From: Candidatus Dietzia intestinipullorum
Lineage (GTDB): Bacteria > Actinomycetota > Actinomycetes > Mycobacteriales > Mycobacteriaceae
Direction of reading: 5' to 3'
Length of the DNA: 64,000 bases
Assembly: GCA_019119635.1 (NCBI GenBank)
Contig: DWWP01000021.1
Span: 1-64,000 of the forward strand
How positions within the stretch are numbered: the first letter of the stretch is position 1; every line of letters begins with the position of its first letter. Shown one piece after another: positions 7,625 through 16,273 of this stretch. The notes beneath the pieces are model-generated. The model did not search any database and had not been told where the DNA came from. It saw only the letters and a program-made list of their open reading frames with translations. Both the position numbers and the translations under genes were made by a program.

Positions 7625-9708
7625 GCCACCCGATCATCCAGCCCGCCACGGTGCGGCTGGACGCCGACCTCGGCGCCACCAAGGAGGACGTCATCCGGTC
7701 GCTGGCCGGGGCCGTGGTCGATGCCGGCCGCGCCGACGACCTCGAGACCATGGTGGCGGACCTGCTCGCCCGGGAGGCCAAGGCCGCCACCGGGATGAAG
7801 GGCGGGATCGCGATCCCGCACTGCAAGTCCGAGGCCGTCTCCACCCCCAGCCTCGGGTTCGCCCGACTCGACCCGGCAGCCGACTTCGGCGCCAAGGACG
7901 GCCCCGCCGACCTGGTGTTCCTCATCAGCGCCCCCGCCGGCGGCGGCAAGGAGCACCTCAAGGTGCTGGCGACGCTGGCCCGCAACCTCGTGCGCGACGA
8001 GTTCGTCGAGGCGCTCCGCGGGGCCTCTACTGCTGAAGAGGCCGTGGGGATCATCGAGGGCGTGCTCGCGCCGAAGGAGGAGCAGGCCTCGTCGTCGGGC
8101 TCGTCCGGTGGCGCTGCTGCAGGCGCGGGCGCTGCCGCGGCGAGCGAGAAGCCGCGCCTCGTGGCCGTGACCTCGTGCCCCACGGGGATCGCCCACACCT
8201 ACATGGCCGCCGACGCACTGTCCCAGGAGGCAGCCGAACGCGGCGTCGACCTGCAGGTCGAGACGCAGGGCTCCGCCGGTGCGACCGCGCTCGACCCGGG
8301 GGTGATCGCCGCGGCCGACGCCGTCATCTTCGCCACCGACGTCGGCGTGCGTGACCGCGGCCGGTTCGCCGGAAAACCGGTGGTCGAGTACGGCGTCAAG
8401 AAGGGCATCGACGCCCCCGGCCAGCTCATCTCCGAGGCACTCGAGGCGGCCGCGGATCCCGACGCCCGCCGCGTCGCCGGCAGCTCCGGCGATTCCGGCG
8501 ACCCCGGCGACACCACCTCGGGGTCCGCCGGCCAGGACGAGCACTGGGCGCGCACCCTCCAGCGGGCCGTGATGACCGGCGTGTCCTACATGGTGCCGTT
8601 CGTCGCCGGCGGTGGCCTCCTCATGGCGCTGGGCTTTCTGCTCGGCGGCTACGACGTCTCCTACGCCTGGGAGGCACTGTCCACCGAGTACTCACTCGGC
8701 AACCTGCCGGGAGAGATCTGGACGCTCGACGGCGAGATCGTGGGCGCCGGCACCGCGGGGGCCGAGATGCTCTCCCGCAGTGGCCTCGCCCTGTATCTCG
8801 GCGCGGTCATGTTCGGCATCGGGCAGGCCGCCATGGGCTTCATGATCGCGGTGCTCTCCGGCTTCACCGCCTACGGCCTGGCCGATCGCCCCGGCCTCGT
8901 GCCCGGGTTCGTGGGCGGCGCGATCTCCGTCGCCGTCGGCGCCGGCTTCATCGGGGCGCTCATCACCGGCATCCTCGCCGGCTACCTGGTGCGCTGGATG
9001 ACCTCGTGGAACACCCCGCGCTGGCTGTCCAGCCTCATGCCGGTCGTCCTCATCCCGCTGCTCGGCTCGCTGGTCGTGGGCCTGCTCATGTACCTGCTCC
9101 TCGGACGTCCGCTCGCCGCGCTCACCAGTGGGCTGGAGAACTGGCTCAACGGCATGACCGGCTCGTCGGTGATCCTGCTGGGCGTGATCCTCGGACTGAT
9201 GATGTGCTTCGACCTCGGCGGCCCCGTGAACAAGGCGGCGTACGCGTTCGCCACCGCCGGCCTCGCCGTCGACAACCCCGCCTCGCTGCGGATCATGGCC
9301 GCGGTCATGGCCGCCGGCATGGTCCCGCCGCTCGCGATGGGGCTGGCCACCGTGGTCCGCTCCCGGCTGTTCAGCCGCGCCGAGCGCGAGAACGGCCGCG
9401 CCGCGTTCCTGCTGGGGGCGAGCTTCATCTCCGAGGGCGCCATCCCGTTCGCCGCCGCCGACCCGCTCCGCGTGATCCCGTCGATGATGGCCGGCGGAGC
9501 CGTGACCGGCGCGCTCATCATGGCGTTCTCGGTCGAGTCGTACGCGCCCCACGGCGGGATCTTCGTGTTCTTCGCCATCAACCCGGTGTGGGGCTATATC
9601 GTGGCGATCCTCGCGGGCATGCTGGTGGGAACCGTCCTGGTGGTCATCGCCAAGTCCGCCCGGCGCGAGCCCGCCACCGCCGCGGAGCCCGCCGCCGTGG
9701 CCGCCTGA
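7621..9708 (+). CDS. fruA: Fructose-specific PTS transporter, EIIABC fusion
   Basis: The 695-residue protein takes up fructose and phosphorylates it at C1. The domain order is EIIA (about 1-150, phospho-His67 in GIAIPHCKS), a Ser/Gly/Ala linker (155-175), EIIB (about 178-280, phospho-Cys186 in VAVTSCPTGIAHTYMAA) and the membrane EIIC (about 300-680). EIIC has at least eight hydrophobic segments and the conserved FDLGGPVNKAAY and EGAIPFAAADP motifs. Start ATG 7621 overlaps the fruK stop. AGGAAGG lies at 7613-7619. Domain order and length match FruA of Corynebacterium-type actinobacteria. Confidence 0.96.
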   Translation: MSHPIIQPATVRLDADLGATKEDVIRSLAGAVVDAGRADDLETMVADLLAREAKAATGMKGGIAIPHCKSEAVSTPSLGFARLDPAADFGAKDGPADLVFLISAPAGGGKEHLKVLATLARNLVRDEFVEALRGASTAEEAVGIIEGVLAPKEEQASSSGSSGGAAAGAGAAAASEKPRLVAVTSCPTGIAHTYMAADALSQEAAERGVDLQVETQGSAGATALDPGVIAAADAVIFATDVGVRDRGRFAGKPVVEYGVKKGIDAPGQLISEALEAAADPDARRVAGSSGDSGDPGDTTSGSAGQDEHWARTLQRAVMTGVSYMVPFVAGGGLLMALGFLLGGYDVSYAWEALSTEYSLGNLPGEIWTLDGEIVGAGTAGAEMLSRSGLALYLGAVMFGIGQAAMGFMIAVLSGFTAYGLADRPGLVPGFVGGAISVAVGAGFIGALITGILAGYLVRWMTSWNTPRWLSSLMPVVLIPLLGSLVVGLLMYLLLGRPLAALTSGLENWLNGMTGSSVILLGVILGLMMCFDLGGPVNKAAYAFATAGLAVDNPASLRIMAAVMAAGMVPPLAMGLATVVRSRLFSRAERENGRAAFLLGASFISEGAIPFAAADPLRVIPSMMAGGAVTGALIMAFSVESYAPHGGIFVFFAINPVWGYIVAILAGMLVGTVLVVIAKSARREPATAAEPAAVAA

Positions 9709-9757
9709 TCCACCACCGGACGCCGCAACCGGACACCCCGAACCACGAGGAGAGACC

Positions 9758-10018
9758 ATGCCCAGTGTGACCGTCACCGTCGGCTCCGCCGAGGGTCTGC
9801 ACGCCCGCCCCGCCGGCATCATCGCCGAGGCCGCCGAGAAGTACGACGACGACATCGAGATCTCGATCGCCGACGAGGACGCCGCCGACGCCGCCTCCGC
9901 CATGCTCATCATGGCGCTCGGTGCCGACAAGGGCGCGCAGGTCACCGTGACCAGCGACAACTCCGACGCCGTCGCCGAGATCGCCGGACTGATCGAGCAG
10001 GACCTGGACGTGGAGTAG
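9758..10018 (+). CDS. ptsH: Phosphocarrier protein HPr
   Basis: This 86-residue cytoplasmic carrier passes phosphate from EI to EIIA. The active His15 lies in GLHARPAGI. A Ser47 in DAASAMLIMALGA sits where the regulatory serine is in Firmicutes, but no HPr kinase is seen in the window, so regulatory phosphorylation is doubtful. GAGGAGAG precedes ATG 9758. It is the last gene of the fru operon, 49 bp after fruA. The protein is markedly acidic (a run of Asp/Glu between residues 30 and 45). Confidence 0.96.
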   Translation: MPSVTVTVGSAEGLHARPAGIIAEAAEKYDDDIEISIADEDAADAASAMLIMALGADKGAQVTVTSDNSDAVAEIAGLIEQDLDVE

Positions 10019-10047
10019 TGCGCGGCGCCGCGTTCCCCCGGCGCCCG

Positions 10048-10053
10048 TAGGCT
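10048..10053 (+). promoter_or_regulatory. -10 box of a probably leaderless xdhC transcript
   Basis: TAGGCT lies seven bases before GTG 10061 and no Shine-Dalgarno sequence is present. This spacing is the usual actinobacterial layout where transcription starts at the first base of the start codon. The call rests on spacing only. Confidence 0.45.
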
Positions 10054-10060
10054 GGGAGCC

Positions 10061-11245
10061 GTGCTCGACGTTCTGACCACCGTGAGCGAGCGACAGGCCG
10101 CATCGCCGACGTCGCCGGAGACGGCGGTGGCGATCGCGACGATCATCGCCGCCGACGGCTCCGCGCCGCTGCCGGTCGGGACGTCGATGCTGGTCGAGGG
10201 CACGGGCGCGGTCCGCGGCTCACTCACCGGCGGCTGCGTTGAGGGTGCCGTGGTCGTCGCCTGCGAGGAGGCGCTCGAGACCGGGGCCTCGGCAGTGCAC
10301 AGGTTCGGGTACAGCGACAGCGACGCCTTCGCCGTCGGCCTCATGTGCGGCGGCACCATCGACGTCCTGGTCCAGTCGCTGCCCTCTGGTCTCGCGCCGC
10401 GCCCGCGGGGGGAGACCGGGTCCGGCGCTGACGGTGTCTCGGCGATGATCGCGCGCCTGCCCGGCTCCACGCCCGGTCGCCTGCCGGGGATCGCCGCGGT
10501 CTCCGACAGCCACGAGGCCGCCGTCGCCGCCGCACTGACGCCGCTCGTCCCCGCAGACGTCCTGGACACCGCGACGCGGCTGACGCTCGCCATGATCCGG
10601 CGCGGGGATACCGGCCTCCTGCGGCTCGCCGCAGCGCAGGGCGCCGGCCACGCGCAGGGCACCGGCCAGGCGGACGGCTCCGCGGCACCGGTCGAATTGT
10701 TCGTGGAGTCGCACCGTCCGCCCGCACACCTGGTGGTCTGCGGCGCCAACGCCTTCGGGCAGGCGCTCGTCGCGGCCGCGAGGCCCCTGGGTCATCGCCT
10801 GACGGTGTGTGACCCGCGGCCGGCGTTCGCCGATCCGGCGTCGTTCCCCGGCGCCGAGGTCGTCCGGGCCTGGCCGCACCACTTCCTCGCCGGCGCCGCG
10901 GAGGCCGGCGACATCGACTCCCGCAGCATGGTCTGCGTCCTCACGCACGACCCCAAGGTCGACGTCCCCGCCCTCACGCTCGCGCTCGGGCTGGACGTGG
11001 CCTACGTCGGCGCCATGGGCTCGCGGCGCAGCGACCGCGATCGGCGCGCCGCGCTCCGGGACGCAGGGGTCGACGAGGACGCCCTGGCCCGGCTGCACTC
11101 GCCGATCGGACTGGGGCTGGGTGCCGTCACGCCCGCTGAGGTCGCCGTCTCGATCCTCGCCGAGACCATCGCCGTGCGGGAGCGCCGGAGCCACGTCGCG
11201 CCGCTCAGCGGCGACGACGCCCCACTGCACTCGCCGGGGGGCTGA
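10061..11245 (+). CDS. xdhC: XdhC/CoxI-family molybdenum enzyme maturation factor
   Basis: The protein has 394 residues. XdhC-type chaperones bind molybdenum cofactor, help sulfurate it and insert it into xanthine-oxidase-family enzymes. The N-terminal XdhC/CoxI domain has GTSMLVEGTGAVRGSLTGGCVE (about 45-66); the C-terminal Rossmann-like domain has VVCGANAFGQALVAAA and YVGAMGSRRSDRDRR. GTG 10061 is chosen because an apparent -10 box lies seven bases upstream. It converges on mocA and the oxidoreductase operon, of which it is almost certainly the dedicated factor (the PaoD role). The middle of the protein is rich in Ala/Gly and poorly conserved in type. Confidence 0.88.
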   Translation: MLDVLTTVSERQAASPTSPETAVAIATIIAADGSAPLPVGTSMLVEGTGAVRGSLTGGCVEGAVVVACEEALETGASAVHRFGYSDSDAFAVGLMCGGTIDVLVQSLPSGLAPRPRGETGSGADGVSAMIARLPGSTPGRLPGIAAVSDSHEAAVAAALTPLVPADVLDTATRLTLAMIRRGDTGLLRLAAAQGAGHAQGTGQADGSAAPVELFVESHRPPAHLVVCGANAFGQALVAAARPLGHRLTVCDPRPAFADPASFPGAEVVRAWPHHFLAGAAEAGDIDSRSMVCVLTHDPKVDVPALTLALGLDVAYVGAMGSRRSDRDRRAALRDAGVDEDALARLHSPIGLGLGAVTPAEVAVSILAETIAVRERRSHVAPLSGDDAPLHSPGG

Positions 11246-11857
11246 TCAGGGCCGCAACCGCGCCAGGTCGTGCGGCTCGTCGATGTCGGCGCCGTCGTCG
11301 AGGTCCGAGCAGTCCACCACCCGCAGCAGGTCCCGGCGGGCCGTGAGCACGTCCCTCGCCCCGACGTAGTCGTGTGCGGCGGCAGCGGCCTCACCGGTCC
11401 AGCGGGCGTCCAGGAGCACGGGGTGCCCGCGCTGCAGCCGGCCGTCGCGATCGCGGTGTGCGGCCGCGGTGAACCCGCCCGGGCGGTGCGCGCCGATGAC
11501 CCGCTCGATCTCCGGGGCGCCGGTCCCGGGCCGGTCCACCGGCATCACCAGCACGTCCACGCCGGGGCCGATCGCCTCGAGACCACTACGCAACGACGTG
11601 CCCATGCCGGCCGGCCACCGCGGGTTCTCCACGCACCGGGCCCCCGCCCGGGTGGCGAGCGCCGCCGCGACATCCGGTGCGCCCGCGCCGCAGACGACCG
11701 TCACGTCCGCGCAGCCGCCGAGGAGCATCGCCTCGGCGACGTGCTCGACGAGCGTCCGCCCCCGGTGCGGCAGGAGGGCCTTGGGGCCGCGGCCGAGCCG
11801 TCGACCGGCGCCCGCGGCCAGGAGCAGCCCCGCCGGGCCGCGGCGCCCGGGACTCAC
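11246..11857 (-). CDS. MocA/MobA-like molybdenum cofactor nucleotidyltransferase
   Basis: The protein has 203 residues. The NTP-transferase signature LLLAAGAGRRLGRGPKALLPHRG at about 10-32 is the GxxxRxGxxK nucleotide loop. VLVMPVDRPGTG near 105 corresponds to the metal-binding Asp motif. In xanthine-oxidase-family systems such proteins (MocA) make molybdopterin cytosine dinucleotide, the cofactor form used by PaoABC-type aldehyde oxidoreductases; GTP-specific MobA is the alternative. GTG 11857 overlaps the stop of the Moco subunit gene, so it is the last gene of that operon. The CTP preference is inferred from context. Confidence 0.85.
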   Translation of the reverse strand: MSPGRRGPAGLLLAAGAGRRLGRGPKALLPHRGRTLVEHVAEAMLLGGCADVTVVCGAGAPDVAAALATRAGARCVENPRWPAGMGTSLRSGLEAIGPGVDVLVMPVDRPGTGAPEIERVIGAHRPGGFTAAAHRDRDGRLQRGHPVLLDARWTGEAAAAAHDYVGARDVLTARRDLLRVVDCSDLDDGADIDEPHDLARLRP

Positions 11858-13929
11858 GAGCGCAGGAAGGCGTCACCGAACGCCGGAAGGTCCCGCACCC
11901 GCACCCCTGTGGCGTGGTGCGCGGCGTTCACCACCGAGGCGGCCGCCCCCACGATGCCGATCTCGCCGATGCCGCGCGCGCCGAGCGGCCCGGCCAGCGG
12001 GTCCTCCTCGTCGAGCCACGACACCTCGATCTCGGGGATGTCGGCGTTGGCCGGCACGTGGTACTCGGCGAGATCGTGGTTGACCACGTGACCGGTGCGC
12101 GGATCGAGCTCGCCCTTCTCGTGGAGTGCCATGCCGACGCCCATCGTCATGCCTCCGATGAACTGCGATCGAGCGGTGCGGGGGTTGACGATGCGCCCGG
12201 CGGAGAAGACCCCGAGCATGCGGTCCAGGCGGATCTCGCCGGTCCACTCGTTGATCCGCACCCGGGCGAAATGGGCGCCGAACGAGTGCATCGCGACCTC
12301 CTCCTCGGCCGGGTTCGCTCCCGCCTCGGCCCGCGCCTCCGCGCCCGGGGCGGGGTCGGTGCCGTGTTCGGCACGGAACTCCTCGGCGGCCCGGAGGATC
12401 GCGGCGCCCCAGCTCGCCAGGCCGGTCGAGCCGCCGGCGACGGTGGCGTTGGGCAGGTCGGTGTCGCCGATCCGGAGATCGACCTGCTCGTACGGGATCC
12501 CCAACGCGTCGGCGGCCACCTGGGCGAGCACCGTCCAGGAGCCCGTCCCGATGTCCGCAGCACCGATGTCGACCCGGTAGCCGTGGTCGGTCCGGCGGAT
12601 GCGTGCCACCGAGCCCGGTTGCCGCATCGCCGGGTAGGTGGCGGAGGCGACGCCGGTGCCGATCAGCCATCCGTTCTCCCGGTGGGAGCGCGGCGCCGGG
12701 TCGCGCTCGGCCCACCCGAACCGGTCCGCGCCCGCCCGCAGGCAGTCGACCAGGCGTCGCCGGTTGAACGGCAGGCCGGTGTCCGGATGCTGCTCGGGCT
12801 CGTTCCGGATCCGCACCTCGATCGGGTCGACGCCCGTGGCCGTGGCGAGTTCGTCCATCGCGATCTCGAGCCCCACCATGCCCGCCGCCTCGCCCGGCGC
12901 CCGCATCCACGACGGCACCGGGGTGTCGAGGGGGACCACCTTCTGCGTGAGCCGGCGGTGCTCGGCGGCGTACATGATCCGGACCGGCTTGATCGCGAGC
13001 TCGGGGAACTCCTTGGTGCGCGAGGACATCGACACGGCGTCGAAGCCGAGCGCGCTCAGGCGCCCCTGGCGGTCCGCCCCGAGTCGGACGTGCTGCGACG
13101 TGGGGGCGCGGTAGCCGGTGAGGGCGAACATCTGCTGCCGGGAGACCGCGTACTTGACCGGCCGGCCCGGGACCGCGCGGGCGGCGAGGGCGGTGAGCAT
13201 GAGGTCGGCGTGCGGCATCCCCTTGGAGCCGAAGCCGCCGCCGACGTGCGGGCTGATGATGCGGATCTGCTCGGGCCCGAGCCCGAGGATCGGCGCGATC
13301 ATGTCCCGCGCGGGGTGCGCTCCCTGCGTCGACAGCCACAGGGTGAGCTCGTCGTCGTCCCACCGGGCGACGGTGGTGTGTGGCTCCATGGGGTTGTTGT
13401 GCTCCAGGGGGGTGGTGTAGACGGCGTCGATCACGACGTCGGCCCCGGCGAGTGCGGTGTCGGCGTCGCCGAGTCGGTACTCGGCCGAGTCGGGGTCCTC
13501 GGGGAGCCGCGCGGCGGGGTGGTCGGCCCGGAACGCGGCGTCGTGCGGGTCGGCGTCGTAGGTGATGTCCACCAGGTCGGCGGCGTGGCGGGCCTGCTCG
13601 GGGGTGTCGGCGAGGACCGCCCCTAGGTACTGCCCCCGGAACCCGATCCGGTCGTCCCGGAGGATCGCCAGCTCCCCGTCCGTGGTGTCCGCGAGCGGTG
13701 GGGCGTCGGCCGGGGTGAGCACGTGGACGACCCCGTCCATCGCCTCGGCGGCCGAGGTGTCCAGGTTGAGCGCGCGACCCCGGGCGATCGTCGCCTGGAG
13801 CGGGAAGAGGAACAGCGGGTCGACCTGCGGGTGCTCGTAGGCGTACCGCGCCCGGCCACGCACCTTGTCGGCGCCCTCGGGCCGGACCGGGCCGGTCCCG
13901 ATCGCGGATGTCTGCAGAGGTCCGGCCAT
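11854..13929 (-). CDS. Aldehyde oxidoreductase molybdenum-binding subunit (PaoC/XdhA-like)
   Basis: This 691-residue catalytic subunit belongs to the xanthine oxidase family. Moco-binding features are HVGGGFGSKGMPHADLMLTALAAR, RAPGEAAGMVGLEIAMDELA and the C-terminal GARGIGEIGIVGAAASVVNAAHHATGVRVRDLP. The Glu in GIGE is the catalytic base of the family. Length and the C-terminal motif fit PaoC/YagR rather than the larger CO dehydrogenase CoxL, whose VAYRCSFR-type loop is absent. Substrate is probably an aldehyde, but N-heteroaromatics are possible. It lies three bases after the FAD subunit stop and its stop overlaps the mocA-like start. Confidence 0.9.
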   Translation of the reverse strand: MAGPLQTSAIGTGPVRPEGADKVRGRARYAYEHPQVDPLFLFPLQATIARGRALNLDTSAAEAMDGVVHVLTPADAPPLADTTDGELAILRDDRIGFRGQYLGAVLADTPEQARHAADLVDITYDADPHDAAFRADHPAARLPEDPDSAEYRLGDADTALAGADVVIDAVYTTPLEHNNPMEPHTTVARWDDDELTLWLSTQGAHPARDMIAPILGLGPEQIRIISPHVGGGFGSKGMPHADLMLTALAARAVPGRPVKYAVSRQQMFALTGYRAPTSQHVRLGADRQGRLSALGFDAVSMSSRTKEFPELAIKPVRIMYAAEHRRLTQKVVPLDTPVPSWMRAPGEAAGMVGLEIAMDELATATGVDPIEVRIRNEPEQHPDTGLPFNRRRLVDCLRAGADRFGWAERDPAPRSHRENGWLIGTGVASATYPAMRQPGSVARIRRTDHGYRVDIGAADIGTGSWTVLAQVAADALGIPYEQVDLRIGDTDLPNATVAGGSTGLASWGAAILRAAEEFRAEHGTDPAPGAEARAEAGANPAEEEVAMHSFGAHFARVRINEWTGEIRLDRMLGVFSAGRIVNPRTARSQFIGGMTMGVGMALHEKGELDPRTGHVVNHDLAEYHVPANADIPEIEVSWLDEEDPLAGPLGARGIGEIGIVGAAASVVNAAHHATGVRVRDLPAFGDAFLRS

Positions 13930-13932
13930 CGT

Positions 13933-14931
13933 CTACACCTCCGTGCCGGTGAGGTCGCCGAGCACGGTCATGAGGGTCCCGCGCGTCATCGGAACCTTGA
14001 ACTCGTTTCCCTCTACGGGCGACGAGCCCTCGAGTTCCGCGTCCGCTGCCCGGCGGAAGTTCTCCGCGGTCGGTCGCGCGCCGCGGAGTTCGGCTTCCGC
14101 CGCGCGGGCGCGCCACGGCTTGTGTGCGACACCGCCCAGGGCGAGGGCGACATCGCGGATCGTCGGGTCGGGTCCCGAGTCGTCGACGTCGATCACGGCC
14201 GCCACGGACACGAGAGCAAACGCGTAGGAGGCGCGGTCGCGGATCTTCCGGTACGTCGACCGGCCCGACGGCGGTGCGGGGAGTTCGACCGCCACGATGA
14301 GGTCCCCGTGGTCCAGGACGGTGTCCACGTCCGGCCGGGCTCCGGGGAGACGGTGCAGGTCCTCGACCGGGATCCGGCGCTCACCGCCGGGTGAGAGGAC
14401 GACGACGACGGCGTCGAGCGCGGTGAGCGCGACAGCCATGTCCGACGGGTGCGTGGCCACGCAGTCCTCAGAGGCGCCCAGGATCGCGTGGTAGCGCGTG
14501 TACCCGCCGATCGCCGAGCAACCCGCACCCGGCTCACGCTTGTTGCACGGCGTGGTCACGTCCTGGAAGTAGACGCAGCGGGTGCGCTGGAGGAGATTGC
14601 CGCCGGTGGTGGCGGCGTTGCGCAGTTGCCCGGAGGCGCCGGAGAGCAGTGCGCGGGACAGCACCGGGTAGTCGCGGCGGATGCGCGGGTGCGACGCCAG
14701 ATCGCTGTTGCGGACCATCGCGCCGATGCGGACACCGCCGTCGTCGAGATCCTCCACGGCGTCCAGGTCGAGGCGGTTGATGTCGACGACCGTGTCCGGG
14801 GCGGCGACCCCCAGTTTGAGGTGGTCGACCAGATTGGTGCCGCCCGCGAGGAACACTGCACCGGGCCGGTCCGCGACTGCGGCGACCGCCCGGCCCGCAT
14901 CGGTCACGCGCTCGTACTCGAAGGGTCTCAT
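13933..14931 (-). CDS. Aldehyde oxidoreductase FAD-binding subunit with extra 4Fe-4S insertion (PaoB-like)
   Basis: The 332-residue protein moves electrons from the iron-sulfur subunit to an acceptor through FAD. The FAD-binding PCMH fold includes [14 protein letters not shown] (28-41) and [19 protein letters not shown] (101-119). Between residues 119 and 157 four cysteines (119, 129, 138, 157; [10 protein letters not shown] in the middle) correspond to the insertion that binds an additional [4Fe-4S] cluster in E. coli PaoB. CoxM-type subunits lack it. ATG 14931 is preceded by GGGGAGGG and overlaps the FeS subunit stop. Confidence 0.9.
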   Translation of the reverse strand: MRPFEYERVTDAGRAVAAVADRPGAVFLAGGTNLVDHLKLGVAAPDTVVDINRLDLDAVEDLDDGGVRIGAMVRNSDLASHPRIRRDYPVLSRALLSGASGQLRNAATTGGNLLQRTRCVYFQDVTTPCNKREPGAGCSAIGGYTRYHAILGASEDCVATHPSDMAVALTALDAVVVVLSPGGERRIPVEDLHRLPGARPDVDTVLDHGDLIVAVELPAPPSGRSTYRKIRDRASYAFALVSVAAVIDVDDSGPDPTIRDVALALGGVAHKPWRARAAEAELRGARPTAENFRRAADAELEGSSPVEGNEFKVPMTRGTLMTVLGDLTGTEV

Positions 14932-15440
14932 CGGCCCTCCCCGGCGGCCTCGCGGACGGCGGCCACGATGTTGACGTAGGCGCCACAGCGGCAGAGGTTG
15001 CCGCTCATGCGTTCGCGGATCTCGGCGTCGGACAACCCGACCTCGGCGTCCAGCTCCTCGGTGACGGCGCTCGGGAAGCCGTGTTCGACCTCGCTCAGCA
15101 CCCCCACCGCCGAACAGACCTGGCCGGGAGTGCAGTAGCCGCACTGGAAGGCGTCATGCTCGAGGAAGGCGCGCTGCACAGCAGAGAGGTCGTCGCCGGA
15201 GGCGAGGCCGTCGGACGTGGTGATCTCGGCGCCGTCGCGGCTCAGCGCCAGCAACAGACAGGAGTTGAGTCGCCGGCCGTCGACCAGCACGGTGCACGCG
15301 CCACACTGGCCGTGGTCGCAGCCCTTCTTGGGAGACATGTTCCCCAGCCGGTCGCGGAGGGCGTCGAGGAGCGTGGTGCGCGGGTCCACCGTCAGCGTGT
15401 GTTCGCGACCGTCCACCGTCAAGGTCACAGATCGGTCCAT
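14928..15440 (-). CDS. Aldehyde oxidoreductase 2Fe-2S subunit (PaoA-like)
   Basis: The 170-residue protein has two [2Fe-2S] domains. The plant-ferredoxin-type cluster is bound by Cys41, 46, 49 and 61 ([11 protein letters not shown]). The family-specific second cluster is bound by Cys100, 103, 150 and 152 (QCGYCTPGQ and LCRCGAY). No twin-arginine signal is seen, so unlike E. coli PaoA the complex should be cytoplasmic unless a start upstream was missed. It is the first gene of a four-gene operon (FeS, FAD, Moco, mocA-like). Confidence 0.92.
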   Translation of the reverse strand: MDRSVTLTVDGREHTLTVDPRTTLLDALRDRLGNMSPKKGCDHGQCGACTVLVDGRRLNSCLLLALSRDGAEITTSDGLASGDDLSAVQRAFLEHDAFQCGYCTPGQVCSAVGVLSEVEHGFPSAVTEELDAEVGLSDAEIRERMSGNLCRCGAYVNIVAAVREAAGEGR

Positions 15441-15495
15441 GGAGGCACTCCAGACTGGTCGGAAGCGTTGCCTACCGGGCGGGGCCCGTGATCTG

Positions 15496-15520
15496 CCTCA
15501 CCCTGCAGCCGGTGGTGAGG
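15496..15520 (-). terminator. Candidate stem-loop downstream of the leftward LIV operon
   Basis: CCTCACC and GGTGAGG form a 7-bp stem with an 11-base loop. It lies 25 bases beyond the stop of the last LIV gene and before the aldehyde oxidoreductase promoter. There is no U tract, so its role as a terminator is weakly supported. Confidence 0.35.
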
Positions 15521-15544
15521 GGGCGCAACCGGTCGGACCGCCTG

Positions 15545-16273
15545 TCAGCTGGAACCCAGATAGATCTCCTGGAGAAGTTCGCCGTCCTTGTAGTGCTCGG
15601 GCGGCCCCGAGGACACGATCCGCCCCGAGTCCAGGACCGCGACAGAATCAGCCACGTCGAGAGCGACATCGACGAGCTGCTCTACCACCACGACCGCGAG
15701 GCCCTCATCTCTGAGTCTGCTCGCGGTGGCGAACACCTCGGCGCGGATAGCCGGTGCCAGGCCGGCCGAGGGTTCGTCTAGCAGCAGCACCGACGGGTCC
15801 GCGGCCAGGGCTTGCGCGATCGCGAGCATCTGTTGCTGCCCCCCGGACAGTCCGCCGGCGCGATCAGTGCGCTTCTCTTCGAGGATCGGAAACCGCTCGT
15901 ACGCCGCAGCCAGCGCGTCCTTCCGCGTCTTCGATCGCATCGACCAGCCCGACGCCGAGTATGTCCCCAGCAGGAGGTTCTCCTCAACCGTGCGCTTGCG
16001 GAAGATCCGCTTGCCCTCCTGCACCAGGCCGACCCCTGCGGCCGCCCGCTTGTGGGCGGGGAGTCTGGTCACGTCGCGGCCGTTGACCGCCACGGTTCCC
16101 GACCGCACCGTGGGCAATAAGCCCGCGATCGCCGACATCAGCGACGTCTTGCCCGCGCCGTTGCGTCCGAGCACCACCTGGAGTTGTCCGGCCTCCACTT
16201 CCAGGTCGACGTCGCGGAGGACGATCAGATCCTGATAACCGCCCCCGAGCCCTTCCACGTGCAGCATTGTCAT
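15545..16273 (-). CDS. Branched-chain-type ABC transporter ATP-binding protein (LivF-like)
   Basis: This 242-residue ATPase has Walker A GRNGAGKTS (about 36-44), signature LSGGQQQMLAIAQAL, Walker B VLLLDEPSAG and the H-loop region VVVVEQLVDVALDVAD. The length and GGYQDLIVLRDVDLEV N-terminus are those of LivF. Its ATG overlaps the stop of the permease-ATPase fusion. The family imports branched-chain amino acids but also aromatic and cyclic acids, and the substrate here is unknown. The steroid/aromatic genes nearby make an aromatic or terpenoid acid at least as likely as an amino acid. Confidence 0.9.
   Translation of the reverse strand: MTMLHVEGLGGGYQDLIVLRDVDLEVEAGQLQVVLGRNGAGKTSLMSAIAGLLPTVRSGTVAVNGRDVTRLPAHKRAAAGVGLVQEGKRIFRKRTVEENLLLGTYSASGWSMRSKTRKDALAAAYERFPILEEKRTDRAGGLSGGQQQMLAIAQALAADPSVLLLDEPSAGLAPAIRAEVFATASRLRDEGLAVVVVEQLVDVALDVADSVAVLDSGRIVSSGPPEHYKDGELLQEIYLGSS

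Noticed and set aside
8692..10749. A 685-codon leftward reading frame across fruA, ptsH and xdhC
   Set aside because: Its composition is antisense-like low complexity, and it covers three clear genes on the other strand.
11677..13626. A 649-codon rightward reading frame over the Moco subunit
   Set aside because: It is the antisense shadow of a high-GC gene with unmistakable family motifs and has no motifs of its own.
11873..14116. A 747-codon leftward frame overlapping the Moco subunit in another phase
   Set aside because: It is almost entirely Arg/Gly/Pro/Ala, a typical off-frame reading in high-GC DNA.
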